From: an uncultured Alphaproteobacteria bacterium
Lineage (GTDB): Bacteria; Pseudomonadota; Alphaproteobacteria; Puniceispirillales; Puniceispirillaceae
Assembly (NCBI GenBank): GCA_913031555.1
Contig: CAJWDO010000047.1
Coordinates: 1-9,140 of the forward strand
Reading direction: 5' to 3'
DNA: 9,140 bases
The notes beneath the pieces were generated by a model. It saw only the letters and a list, made by a program, of their open reading frames with translations. It had not been told where the DNA came from and searched no databases. Position 1 is the stretch's first letter. Each line of letters opens with the position of its first letter. Made by a program: the position numbers and the translations under genes. Shown one piece after another: positions 1 to 7,346 of the stretch.

Positions 1-2
1 TA

Positions 3-2741
3 AATAAAGGGGTATTATGTGCCAAGGGATCTGCGGGTATCATGCAACATTATTCGCCAGCACGGCTGCAAAACCCGATGAAGCGTGTCGGGCCACGCGG
101 ATCTGGCCAGTTTGAGCCCATCAGCTGGGATGAAGCCTTGCAGACTGCCACCGACTGGCTGGCACCTGTGCGCCAATCCGATCCCAAGAAGCTGGCGTTC
201 TTTACCGGCCGTGACCAGTCGCAGGCGCTGACGGGATGGTGGGCACAGCAGTTCGGCACCCCGAATTTCGCCGCCCATGGCGGCTTCTGCTCGGTCAACA
301 TGGCGGCTGGCGGGATTTACACGCTTGGTGGGGCCTTCTGGGAATTCGGATCGCCGGACTGGGACCTGACCGAACTCTTCATCCTGTTCGGCGTTGCCGA
401 GGATCATGATTCAAACCCGATCAAGATTGGGCTTGGCAAGCTGAAGACCCGCGGTGCGCGGGTGATCTCGGTAAATCCGGTGCAGACAGGCTATGCCGCG
501 ATTTCCGATGACTGGTACGGGGTGACGCCGGGCACCGACGGGTTGCTGATCCTGTCGCTTGTGCGTGAATTGATGCGTGCCGGGAAGGTCGATATCGATT
601 ATCTCAGTCGCTACACCAATGCGCCGTGGCTTGTCATCCGCAATCCCGGCAAGGCGAATGACGGGCTGTTCCTTCGTGACGATGATGGTACGCCACTGGT
701 GCTTGACCGGGTGTCCGGCAAGACAGCGCCGCATTCCGACGCCTCGGTGAAGGTGGCGCTTCAGGGCGAAGTGAAGGTGAAGGGTGGCGGCATCGCGGTG
801 CCGGCATTCACACTGATGGCCGAGGCCTATCTCATCGATGATTACGCGCCGGAAAGTGTGGCGCCGACAGTCGGCATCACGGCTGAGCGGATTCGCCAAT
901 TGGCCGCCGATCTGGCGAAGGCCGCCTTTGAGAAGGAAGTGGTGATCGAGCAGCCCTGGACCGACTGGAAGGGTGAACAGCACGACCGGATGGTTGGCCG
1001 TCCGGTCTCTATGCACGCCATGCGCGGGATTTCGGCGCATTCGAACGGATTCCAGACCTGCCGCGCGCTGCATATGCTGCAACTCCTTCTGGGGTCGGTC
1101 GAGGCCCCCGGCGGGTTCCGTTTCAAGCCGCCCTATCCAAAGCCGCCACATGTCCATCCAAAACCTGCTGGAAGACCCGATCAGGTGGCCCCAAACACGC
1201 CGCTTGCCGGCGCGCCGCTTGGTTATGTTCTGGGGCCGGAGGATCTGATCATCGGTGCCGACGGGTCGCCGCAGCGGATCGACAAGGCCTATAGCTGGGA
1301 TGCGCCGATGTCAGCGCACGGAATGATGCATATGGTCATCTCGAACGCCGTCGCCGGCGATCCATACCCGGTCGATGTGCTGTTCATGTATATGGCCAAT
1401 ATGGCGTGGAATTCTTCGATGAACACGCGCGGGGTCATGGAGATGCTGACCGAAACCGACCCCGAGACAGGCGAGTACAAGATCCCCAAGCTGATCTATT
1501 CCGATGCCTATTCCTCGGAAATGGTGGCCTATGCCGATCTGGTTCTTCCCGACACCACCTATCTTGAACGGCATGACGCGATCTCGCTTCTTGACCGCCC
1601 GATCTGTGAGGCCGACGCGGTCGCCGATGCCATACGCTGGCCGGTGGTCGAGCCTGACCGCGATGTGCGCTGCTTCCAGTCGGTACTTCTCGATCTTGGG
1701 GCGCGGCTGGGTCTTCCCGGCATGGTCGACGCCGAGGGCAAGGCGAAATACGAGGATTATGGCGACTATATCGTCAATCATGAGCGCAAGCCCGGGATTG
1801 GGCCGCTGGCCGGATTCCGCGGTGCCAATGGCGGTGCCAAGGGACGCGGCGAGCCGAACAGCGACCAGCTTGACGCCTATATCGCCAATGGCGCTTTCTG
1901 GCACACGGAAATCCCGGCCGAGGCACGCTACTTCAAGCCTGCGAACGCGGCCTATCAGCAATTCGCGGTCGAAATGGGGTTCTATGACTCGCCGCAGCCC
2001 TATGCCTTTCAGATCTATGCCGAGGTGCTGCAGAAATTCCGTCTTGCCGCCGAGGGGCATGGCGAACAGCAACCGCCCGAACATCTTCGCGAACGTATGC
2101 GGACCTGCTTCACCCCGCTGCCAAGCTGGTATCCGCCTTTCGAGGGAAGCGCCGTCGATAACAAGGACTATCCGCTTCATGCGCTGACCCAGCGACCGAT
2201 GGCGATGTACCATTCCTGGGGCTCGCAGAATGCCTGGCTTCGCCAGATCCATGGCCACAATCCGATGTTCATCTCGCAGGGGCTTGCCGCCGAGCATGAC
2301 CTGGCGGATGGTGACTGGATCTGGGTCACCTCGCATCATGGCCGCATCCGCGTGCCGGTGGCGGTGATGGCCGGCGTCAATGACAGGACAATCTGGACCT
2401 GGAACGCCATCGGCAAGCGCAAGGGTGCGTGGCAGCTCGACCCGGAGGCGCCGGAGGCGAAAAAGGGCTTTCTTCTGAATCATCTCATCCATGAATTGCT
2501 GCCACCAAAGGGTGATGGCATGCGCTGGTCGAATTCGGACCCGATCACCGGCCAGGCCGCCTGGTTCGACCTGCGGGTGCAAATTGAAAAGGCGGCGGCT
2601 GACGAACCTGCCGAATCCTGGCCGCAATTCGACACGCTGCCACGGATGAATGGCGAGGACGCGCCCGAGGCGACGCTTCGCTACGGCATCGAATGGACCG
2701 CGCAGGGCGACGGCAACAGCAACGGGGGAGACAAGTCATGA
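3..2741 (+). CDS. soeA: Molybdopterin oxidoreductase catalytic subunit, probable sulfite dehydrogenase SoeA (5' partial)
   Basis: Catalytic subunit of the DMSO-reductase superfamily. In SoeABC it oxidises sulfite to sulfate in the cytoplasm and passes electrons to the SoeB clusters. The frame is open to the left edge, so the gene starts outside the window; the ATG at 42 is an internal Met (GIMQHYSPARL). The codon at 18-20 is the Cys of LCAKGS, the last ligand of the N-terminal [4Fe-4S] motif, whose other three Cys lie upstream. From the Met at 42, residues 77-90 read FAAHGGFCSVNMAA; Cys83 sits where PsrA/PhsA/SoeA-like enzymes carry the molybdenum ligand. A GVTPGTDGLL cofactor segment follows, and from about residue 700 (YPLHALTQRP, then GHNPMF) the C-terminal molybdopterin-dinucleotide domain. 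About 912 residues are visible, so only some 35-60 are missing by family length. The stop overlaps the soeB start (ATGA). Polysulfide, thiosulfate or DMSO reductase are the alternatives; the SoeA call rests on family resemblance and the DmsC-type anchor. Regulation lies outside the window. Confidence 0.8.
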   Translation, partial: NKGVLCAKGSAGIMQHYSPARLQNPMKRVGPRGSGQFEPISWDEALQTATDWLAPVRQSDPKKLAFFTGRDQSQALTGWWAQQFGTPNFAAHGGFCSVNMAAGGIYTLGGAFWEFGSPDWDLTELFILFGVAEDHDSNPIKIGLGKLKTRGARVISVNPVQTGYAAISDDWYGVTPGTDGLLILSLVRELMRAGKVDIDYLSRYTNAPWLVIRNPGKANDGLFLRDDDGTPLVLDRVSGKTAPHSDASVKVALQGEVKVKGGGIAVPAFTLMAEAYLIDDYAPESVAPTVGITAERIRQLAADLAKAAFEKEVVIEQPWTDWKGEQHDRMVGRPVSMHAMRGISAHSNGFQTCRALHMLQLLLGSVEAPGGFRFKPPYPKPPHVHPKPAGRPDQVAPNTPLAGAPLGYVLGPEDLIIGADGSPQRIDKAYSWDAPMSAHGMMHMVISNAVAGDPYPVDVLFMYMANMAWNSSMNTRGVMEMLTETDPETGEYKIPKLIYSDAYSSEMVAYADLVLPDTTYLERHDAISLLDRPICEADAVADAIRWPVVEPDRDVRCFQSVLLDLGARLGLPGMVDAEGKAKYEDYGDYIVNHERKPGIGPLAGFRGANGGAKGRGEPNSDQLDAYIANGAFWHTEIPAEARYFKPANAAYQQFAVEMGFYDSPQPYAFQIYAEVLQKFRLAAEGHGEQQPPEHLRERMRTCFTPLPSWYPPFEGSAVDNKDYPLHALTQRPMAMYHSWGSQNAWLRQIHGHNPMFISQGLAAEHDLADGDWIWVTSHHGRIRVPVAVMAGVNDRTIWTWNAIGKRKGAWQLDPEAPEAKKGFLLNHLIHELLPPKGDGMRWSNSDPITGQAAWFDLRVQIEKAAADEPAESWPQFDTLPRMNGEDAPEATLRYGIEWTAQGDGNSNGGDKS
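2724..2730 (+). promoter_or_regulatory. Ribosome binding site of soeB
   Basis: GGGGGAG lies seven bases before the ATG at 2738 and inside the last codons of soeA. It fixes the soeB start at 2738, although the reading frame is open further upstream (an ATG at 2693 is in frame). Together with the ATGA stop/start overlap it suggests translational coupling. Confidence 0.7.
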
Positions 2742-3481
2742 CCATGCTGCCGGAGGCGTCGGCGATCAAGCTTGGGCTTGTCATTGACCTTGATATTTGC
2801 GTTGGCTGCCAGGCCTGCGTCGTCAATTGCAAGGAATGGAACACCGCCGGCTATGGGGCGCCTCTCGCCGATACAGATGCATACGGCGAATCGCCAAGTG
2901 GTGCGTGGCTGAACCGGGTGCATGCCTATGAGGCCGGTGACGGTGCCGGTTCACGCACGGTGCATTTTCCGAAATCCTGCCTGCATTGTGAAGACGCGCC
3001 TTGCGTGACTGTCTGTCCGACCGGCGCGTCATTCAAGCGCGCCGAGGATGGCATCGTGCTGGTGAATGAGGATTGGTGCATCGGCTGCGGTCTTTGTGCC
3101 TGGTCATGCCCCTATGGCGCGCGTGAGCTGGACCCGGCCGAGGGCGTGATGAAGAAATGCACGCTCTGTGTCGACCGTATCTATAATGACAACCTGCCGG
3201 AGGAAGACCGGGAACCGGCCTGTGTACGCACCTGCCCGACCAATGCCCGTCATTTTGGCGATCTTGGTGATCCGAATTCCGAGGTCAGCCAGATGGTGGC
3301 AGCGCGCGATGGTATCGATCTGATGCCGGAGCAGGGCACTAAACCGGTCAATAAATATCTGCCGCCACGTCCGCGCAGGGCCGCCGACGAGGCACCTGTC
3401 TCGCTGGTGGCGATGGCCGAGGCCGACACGCCGACAGGCTTCTGGAAATGGGTTGATTCCACGCTCGACAGGCTCGGCTGA
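2738..3481 (+). CDS. soeB: 4Fe-4S ferredoxin electron-transfer subunit, probable SoeB
   Basis: Electron-transfer subunit (DmsB/PsrB/SoeB family, 247 aa) that carries electrons between the molybdenum subunit and the membrane anchor. Sixteen Cys form four motifs expected to bind four [4Fe-4S] clusters: C21-C24-C27-C31 (CX2CX2CX3C), C81-C84-C89-C93 (CX2CX4CX3C), C114-C117-C120-C124 (CX2CX2CX3C) and C141-C144-C162-C166 (CX2CX17CX3C). All are present, so cluster binding looks intact. There is no signal peptide, consistent with a cytoplasmic-side complex. The C-terminal tail after about residue 205 is Pro/Arg/Ala rich and ends in FWKWVDSTLDRLG. The start at 2738 is supported by GGGGGAG at 2724-2730 and the four-base overlap with soeA. 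The fold is certain; the specific name soeB depends on the operon assignment. Confidence 0.87.
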   Translation: MTMLPEASAIKLGLVIDLDICVGCQACVVNCKEWNTAGYGAPLADTDAYGESPSGAWLNRVHAYEAGDGAGSRTVHFPKSCLHCEDAPCVTVCPTGASFKRAEDGIVLVNEDWCIGCGLCAWSCPYGARELDPAEGVMKKCTLCVDRIYNDNLPEEDREPACVRTCPTNARHFGDLGDPNSEVSQMVAARDGIDLMPEQGTKPVNKYLPPRPRRAADEAPVSLVAMAEADTPTGFWKWVDSTLDRLG

Positions 3482-3510
3482 CTGCGGCGACTTATACTGA
3501 GGACACGACA

Positions 3511-4425
3511 ATGCGGCCTGCCTGGTCAATCATCTTCTTCACCACCATCTCCGGTCTTGGCCTTGGCCTTGCCGGCTGGATCGTTCTTGGTCTGCTGCCG
3601 CTGATGACGCCGGCAAGCGTGATGGGTGTCGGCATCGGCACGCTGGCGCTGATCGGCGTTGGTCTGATCAGCTCGACCTTCCATCTTGGCCATCCCGAGC
3701 GGGCCTGGCGCGCGCTCAGCCAGTGGCGGTCAAGCTGGCTGTCGCGTGAGGGCGTGCTGGCGGTGATCGTCATGGCCGGTCTTGCCGGCTGGTTCGCCGC
3801 CGCCTACAGCGGAGGGCGCGTTCCGTTCTGGGGCAATCTGGTGCTTCTGGTGCTGATTTATGTCACCGTCTATGCCACCTCGATGATCTATGCCTCGCTG
3901 AAGACGGTGGCGCGCTGGCACCATCCGCTGACGCCGATCTGCTATCTTATGTTCGCGGCCGCCGGCGGTTTGCTGACGACGCTGGCGCTGCTGGCCATCC
4001 TGCGGCTGCCGATCACCGCGGCGCTGGCGCAGGCCGCCATCGTACTGATGCTGTCGGCCTGGGGTGTGAAGCTTGCCTGGTGGCGGCTTGCCGGAATGGC
4101 CAAACATGCCGGAAGCATCGAATCCGCCACCGGCCTTGGCGCGCTTGGCATGGTGCGGCCGCTGATGCCACCGCATACCGAGGAAAACTACCTTCAGCAT
4201 GAAATGGGCTTTGTTGTCGCCCGCAGGCATGCCGACAAGCTGCGGATGATCGCACTGTTGCTTGGTGGCGGCCTGCCGGTGCTGATCCTGGTGCTGGCAC
4301 CGGCCTCGGCCGGGGCGCTGGCGGTGGCTGTGCTGGCGCATGTCGCCGGTATGTTCGTCGAACGCTGGCTGTTCTTCGCCGAGGCAAAGCACGTCGTCAC
4401 GCTGTATTACGGTGAGACTGCCTGA
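3511..4425 (+). CDS. soeC: DmsC-family membrane anchor subunit, probable SoeC
   Basis: Membrane anchor and quinone-interacting subunit of 304 aa. It attaches the molybdenum and iron-sulfur subunits to the inner membrane and passes electrons to the quinone pool. Eight hydrophobic segments can be read by eye: roughly 7-30, 37-57, 81-99, 107-129, 141-163, 169-190, 245-263 and 267-288. The loop after the second helix (residues 61-81) begins HPERAWRALSQWRSSWL, a stretch I associate with the DmsC-type anchor family rather than NrfD proper. The ATG at 3511 is preceded by GAGGA at 3499-3503, seven bases away, and sits 29 bp after the soeB stop. Its last 19 bases overlap the 3' end of the convergent glycosylase pseudogene, so no intergenic terminator can separate the two. 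Family assignment is firm; the sulfite-specific role is inferred from the operon. Confidence 0.82.
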   Translation: MRPAWSIIFFTTISGLGLGLAGWIVLGLLPLMTPASVMGVGIGTLALIGVGLISSTFHLGHPERAWRALSQWRSSWLSREGVLAVIVMAGLAGWFAAAYSGGRVPFWGNLVLLVLIYVTVYATSMIYASLKTVARWHHPLTPICYLMFAAAGGLLTTLALLAILRLPITAALAQAAIVLMLSAWGVKLAWWRLAGMAKHAGSIESATGLGALGMVRPLMPPHTEENYLQHEMGFVVARRHADKLRMIALLLGGGLPVLILVLAPASAGALAVAVLAHVAGMFVERWLFFAEAKHVVTLYYGETA

Positions 4426-5638
4426 GACCCGGCGTCCCGGCGGTAAGCCTGATCGCCTGACGGAAGGCTGTCCTTGTCCAGCGCCAGACCGGCCAGCCTG
4501 GCAAATCGTTGCAGTTCGGCATGCAGGCGGTCGGTGCGCGCGCCCGTCCATCCGACGCCGGCTTCGGGCCAGAAACCGGTAACCCGCATCAGGCCTTCCC
4601 GGCGGTCCGCCTTCAGCTCGATCCGGCCGACGAACCTGTCGGCCTCCAGCAGCGGATAGACATAATATCCCCATCGCCGGTCAGCCGGTGGCACGAACAT
4701 TTCATTCCGGTATTCGAAGCCGAACAGACGCTGCAGCCGCTGCCTGTCGCGGATCGCCGGGTCGAACGGGTTGATGATCCGCATGCGTGCCGGCAAGGCG
4801 GGAATCGCCGCCAGCCGGGTTTCGATATCCGGGACGGCGAAGCAGTCATGCCAGCGGCCATCGGCGCCTTCGATTTGTGTCGGAACGAGGCGGCGCTGAT
4901 CGGCCCAGTCCCGCGCCTCGGCGGGTGTCACTGCATCCCAGAAACGCCTGATCTCGCCGGCATTGGCAATTCACAGCCGGTCGATGGCACCATCGCACAG
5001 CCAGTCAGCCTGTTCACGCATCGTGGGGTGGGTGCCGGAAAGGGGCGGAAAGACCCGCGCGCCAAGATCGTAATATTTGATGAAATTCTCACGGTGCGAT
5101 GTGGCCAGATCGCCGGCATACCACATCTGTTCCAGCGCTTTTTTATGCGGTGGTTGGGCCCACATTTTGGCGGCGCGAGGCCGGCTTTCAAAGGCGTGTG
5201 TGGACAGCGGCCCTTCGGCCTCGATACGGGCACGGATGAAGTCAATGTCAGCTGTCGTCAGTCCGGACCGGTACCAGGCCGCCTTCGCGGTGCGCGCGCC
5301 GAGACGATGAAACTGGCGCTGCCACATCGGATAGACATCCATCGGGATCAGCGAGGCGTCATGGGTGAAATGTTCGAACAGCTCGCGCTGGCGAAGCAGG
5401 GTCCACACCATGCCCTCGCGATATTGCTGGGCCCGGCTCCACAGAATATGGTCATGCGCGCGCACGATATTGCGCACTGTGTCGATCTGCAGAAACCCCA
5501 GCCGGCTGATCAGCGGCAGCAAAGCGGGCAGGCCGGTCGGTGGCGTGACAAGGTGGTTTGCCGCCAGCCAGAGCCGCCGCCCGCCATATGGTCGCCCGCC
5601 ATGTGGTCTTCTTTCATATGCTTTTCAGTCATCGCCAT
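4407..5638 (-). pseudogene. YcaQ/AlkX-type winged-helix DNA glycosylase, broken by an in-frame TGA and a probable 5' frameshift
   Basis: Resembles the YcaQ/AlkX family (HTH_42), DNA glycosylases that unhook interstrand crosslinks and remove alkylated bases. Read from the right, one frame gives LWLAANHL, then SRLGFLQIDTVRNIVRAHDH with the QID triplet (family QxD catalytic motif), HFTHDASLIP, and after the break INPFDPAIRDRQR and GYYVYPLLEADRFVGRIELK. Two lesions are visible. First, TGA at 4971-4973 falls between AIDRL and IANAGEIRRFW in the same frame; E. coli YcaQ, recalled from memory, has Gly there, so GGA to TGA is the simplest change. Second, the conserved N-terminal LWLAA segment is in a frame with no ATG, GTG or TTG before the TTG at 5522, while five ATGs (5638, 5632, 5617, 5602, 5587) are in the neighbouring frame, implying a one-base loss near 5573-5587. 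The remaining 1.2 kb is open, so decay is recent, or one or both lesions are sequence errors. The open pieces are 4971-5522 and 4407-4931. It starts just after the ybbA stop, probably cotranscribed. Confidence 0.75.
5573..5632 (-). repeat. 15-nt tandem units, each beginning with ATG, at the glycosylase gene start
   Basis: On the minus strand ATGs occur at 5632, 5617, 5602 and 5587, exactly 15 nt apart, and would encode MTEKH, MKEDH, MAGDH and MAGGG. The best pair is GCCCGCCATATGGTC (+ strand 5579-5593) and GCCCGCCATGTGGTC (5594-5608), with one mismatch; the other units are degenerate and share mainly the ATG and a CA(C/T) codon. The repeat lies where the native N-terminus should be and next to the inferred frameshift. 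Confidence 0.7.
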
Positions 5639-5640
5639 GG

Positions 5641-6399
5641 TCACGCGGCATGGTGTGTCGAGGTGCGGTCTTCGACGATCCGTCCGTCCTCGATGGTCAG
5701 AACGCGGCGGCACTGTTCGGCAAGTCCGGGATCGTGCGTGACAAGCACCAGCGCGGCGCCGGCCGCAGCGGTGGCCTCGAACAATGTCGAGATGACCTTT
5801 TCGCTGGTGCCGCTGTCAAGATTGCCCGTCGGTTCGTCGGCAAGCAGGATTTTCGGACGTGGCGCGATGGCGCGCGCGATGGCGACACGCTGCTGCTCAC
5901 CGCCTGACATCTGGTCGGGAAGATGCGTTTTCCGGTGGCCAAGCCCGACAGATTCAAGCGCCTCTGCCGCCAGATCGGCGGCGTCGCTGCGGCCGGCAAG
6001 TTCGAGTGGCACGGCGACATTCTGCAGCGCCGTCATCGAGGGGATCAGACGAAAGGCCTGAAAAATGATTCCAACCTTGTCACGACGCAGTGCCGCCAGC
6101 GCGTCCTCGCCCATGCTGGTGATATTCTGTCCAGCGAGATGAATGCCGCCGCCGGTCAGACTTTCCAGCCCGGCCATGATCATCAGCAGGCTCGTCTTGC
6201 CGGCCCCGCTTGGCCCCAGAACGCCAACCGTCTCACCACTGCCGATCCGCAGCGAGATGCTGCGCAGAATATCGACCATGCCATCGGCGCTTGTCAGTGA
6301 CAGGCAAGCCGCGTCCAGCGCGATGATGGCGTCATCGTTCGCGCCGGTTCCATCTGGGCCGGTTTCATCATTAATGCGAGAGGCGGTCTGTTCTGACAC
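5641..6399 (-). CDS. ybbA: ABC transporter ATP-binding protein, YbbA/LolD type
   Basis: Cytoplasmic ATPase of the MacB/LolD/YbbA class, which normally drives an FtsX-like permease acting on envelope substrates. From the GTG at 6399 it has 252 aa: Walker A GPSGAGKTS at 62-70, Q-loop Gln114, signature MSGGEQQR at 164-171, Walker B ILLADEP at 184-190 followed by TGNLDS, and switch His222. All catalytic motifs are intact. I chose GTG 6399 because AAAGGA (6414-6409) lies nine bases upstream and because longer versions, up to an ATG at 6513, add a Pro/Arg/Gln-rich stretch encoded by a 14-bp repeat. E. coli YbbA is about 228 aa. It is divergent from tesA, as in E. coli. Oddly, the partner permease ybbP is not downstream; the broken glycosylase gene follows after two bases. 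LolD is the alternative name; the tesA neighbour favours YbbA. Confidence 0.82.
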   Translation of the reverse strand: MSEQTASRINDETGPDGTGANDDAIIALDAACLSLTSADGMVDILRSISLRIGSGETVGVLGPSGAGKTSLLMIMAGLESLTGGGIHLAGQNITSMGEDALAALRRDKVGIIFQAFRLIPSMTALQNVAVPLELAGRSDAADLAAEALESVGLGHRKTHLPDQMSGGEQQRVAIARAIAPRPKILLADEPTGNLDSGTSEKVISTLFEATAAAGAALVLVTHDPGLAEQCRRVLTIEDGRIVEDRTSTHHAA

Positions 6400-6408
6400 G
6401 GATGACGG

Positions 6409-6414
6409 TCCTTT
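6409..6414 (-). promoter_or_regulatory. Ribosome binding site deciding the ybbA start
   Basis: AAAGGA on the minus strand, nine bases before the GTG at 6399. It supports the GTG over the upstream in-frame ATG at 6513 and places the 14-bp repeat in the leader rather than in the protein. Confidence 0.5.
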
Positions 6415-6456
6415 CTTGCTGGCCGGGTCTTGCTGGCCGGGTCTTGCTGGCCGGGT
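6415..6456. repeat. Three perfect 14-bp tandem repeats upstream of ybbA
   Basis: CTTGCTGGCCGGGT occurs at 6415-6428, 6429-6442 and 6443-6456 without mismatch. It directly abuts the AAAGGA ribosome binding site of ybbA, so it lies in the probable mRNA leader. The unit length is not a multiple of three, so copy-number change would shift any reading frame passing through it. Confidence 0.93.
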
Positions 6457-6616
6457 ATTACCAGCTGGCCGTTGCGATATGTCCCGACTTCGATGTGACC
6501 CTGACATGATCACGCCAGCCGGGACCTGATCATCTGGACTAAATTCTGCCAGCTACATAAAGTACGACGCGGCAACATAATTTGAACAAATGCATCGTTG
6601 AGGCGGTGCGACGCAT

Positions 6617-7282
6617 ATGGTGGTCACCCGGATGTCAATCAACAGCCCCAAATCAATCAACCGAACTGTGAGAGTCATTTTCATTTTTCTGGTTCTTCTG
6701 GCCCCGGCGATGGCCCATGCCGATCAGGCGCGGTTGCTGGTGCTTGGTGACTCGCTTGTCGCCGGATATGGACTGCCACCAGGACAATCGCTTCCCGACC
6801 AGCTGCAGCGTGATCTGGCGACAAGGGGGGTGTCGGTGGCCGTAATCAATGCCGGCGTTTCCGGTGATACGACGGCTGGTGGTCTGGCACGTCTCGACTG
6901 GTCGCTTGCCGACAATCCGGACGCGGTGATCATCGTTCTTGGCGGCAATGACATGCTGCGTGGCCTGCCGCCGGAGGGCACGGCGACCAACCTCGATGCC
7001 ATTGTCAGCCGGCTTCGCGAGCGCGATATAGAGGTGCTGCTTGCCGGCATGATGGCGCCGCGCAATCTGGGCCCAGCCTATGTTGAGGCGTTCGATGCCA
7101 TCTATCCGGCGCTGGCTCGCCGTCATGACATCGAATTCTACCCTTTCTTTCTTGATGGGGTGGCGCTTGACCCGGCGTTGAACCTCGATGATGGACTGCA
7201 TCCGAACATGCAGGGTATCAGTGAAATCAGCCGCCGCATGCTGCCTGTCGTGGAACGTCTTCTGGCGCGTCTTGGCGGGTGA
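6617..7282 (+). CDS. tesA: GDSL/SGNH hydrolase, TesA-type esterase or lysophospholipase, exported
   Basis: Periplasmic SGNH-fold esterase of the TesA family (thioesterase I / protease I / lysophospholipase L1, arylesterase). The 221-residue product starts with a signal peptide: basic region with Arg16 and Arg19, hydrophobic core VIFIFLVLLAPAM, and likely cleavage after AHA (residue 35). The four SGNH blocks are complete: GDSL at 44-47 with nucleophile Ser46, block II Gly83 in VSGDT, GGND at 109-112 with Asn111, and DDGLHPN at 191-197 giving Asp192 and His195. NEAFSAIYP-type sequence near 157-164 (VEAFDAIYP) and PFF near 176-178 also fit TesA. An ATG at 6632 is an equally good start, leaving a shorter n-region; neither has a strong ribosome binding site (GAGG at 6600-6603 is 13 bases from 6617). 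Natural substrate cannot be told from sequence. Confidence 0.9.
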   Translation: MVVTRMSINSPKSINRTVRVIFIFLVLLAPAMAHADQARLLVLGDSLVAGYGLPPGQSLPDQLQRDLATRGVSVAVINAGVSGDTTAGGLARLDWSLADNPDAVIIVLGGNDMLRGLPPEGTATNLDAIVSRLRERDIEVLLAGMMAPRNLGPAYVEAFDAIYPALARRHDIEFYPFFLDGVALDPALNLDDGLHPNMQGISEISRRMLPVVERLLARLGG

Positions 7283-7317
7283 GTCCAAGGGCGATTCGAG
7301 CCGCCTCCCAAAATTCT

Positions 7318-7346
7318 TTGCATCACCCTGCGAGGTGTCTTAAAGT
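7318..7346 (+). promoter_or_regulatory. Weak sigma70-like promoter candidate for ialB
   Basis: TTGCAT (7318-7323) is followed after exactly 17 bp by TAAAGT (7341-7346), three and four matches to the -35 and -10 consensus. A second possibility is TATAAA at 7412-7417, with TTGCCA at 7385-7390 but a 21-bp spacer. Neither can be preferred by eye. Confidence 0.25.

Larger units (their letters stand above)
6400..6616. other. Divergent intergenic region between ybbA and tesA
   Basis: A 217-bp region that must hold the promoters of both genes. It contains the ybbA ribosome binding site, three 14-bp direct repeats at the ybbA end, and two TGATCA palindromes near 6508 and 6526. The tesA half is more AT-rich (about 6538-6595). 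A CATAAT at 6576-6581 could be a -10 element for tesA, but no good -35 box stands 17 bp before it, so I do not call a promoter. No small gene or RNA is evident. Confidence 0.5.

Noticed and set aside
1311..2627. 438-codon open frame on the - strand
   Set aside because: It is antisense to conserved SoeA sequence and its product is compositionally biased (Arg, Gly, His) with no known motif.
2693..2738. Longer soeB starting at the ATG at 2693
   Set aside because: It would overlap soeA by 49 bases and add a Gln/Arg-rich leader, while 2738 has a strong ribosome binding site and the ATGA overlap.
4971..4973. Selenocysteine or tryptophan read from the internal TGA
   Set aside because: The family appears to have Gly there, not Cys or Trp, no stem-loop is evident just downstream, and other genes in the window use TGA as a normal stop.
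4509..5741. 410-codon open frame on the + strand
   Set aside because: It lies antisense to the glycosylase gene, has no recognisable domain, and long antisense frames are common in GC-rich DNA; the opposite strand carries clear family motifs.
7289..7304. GGCG/CGCC hairpin just after tesA as a terminator
   Set aside because: A four-pair stem with an eight-base loop and no following T-run is too weak to call.
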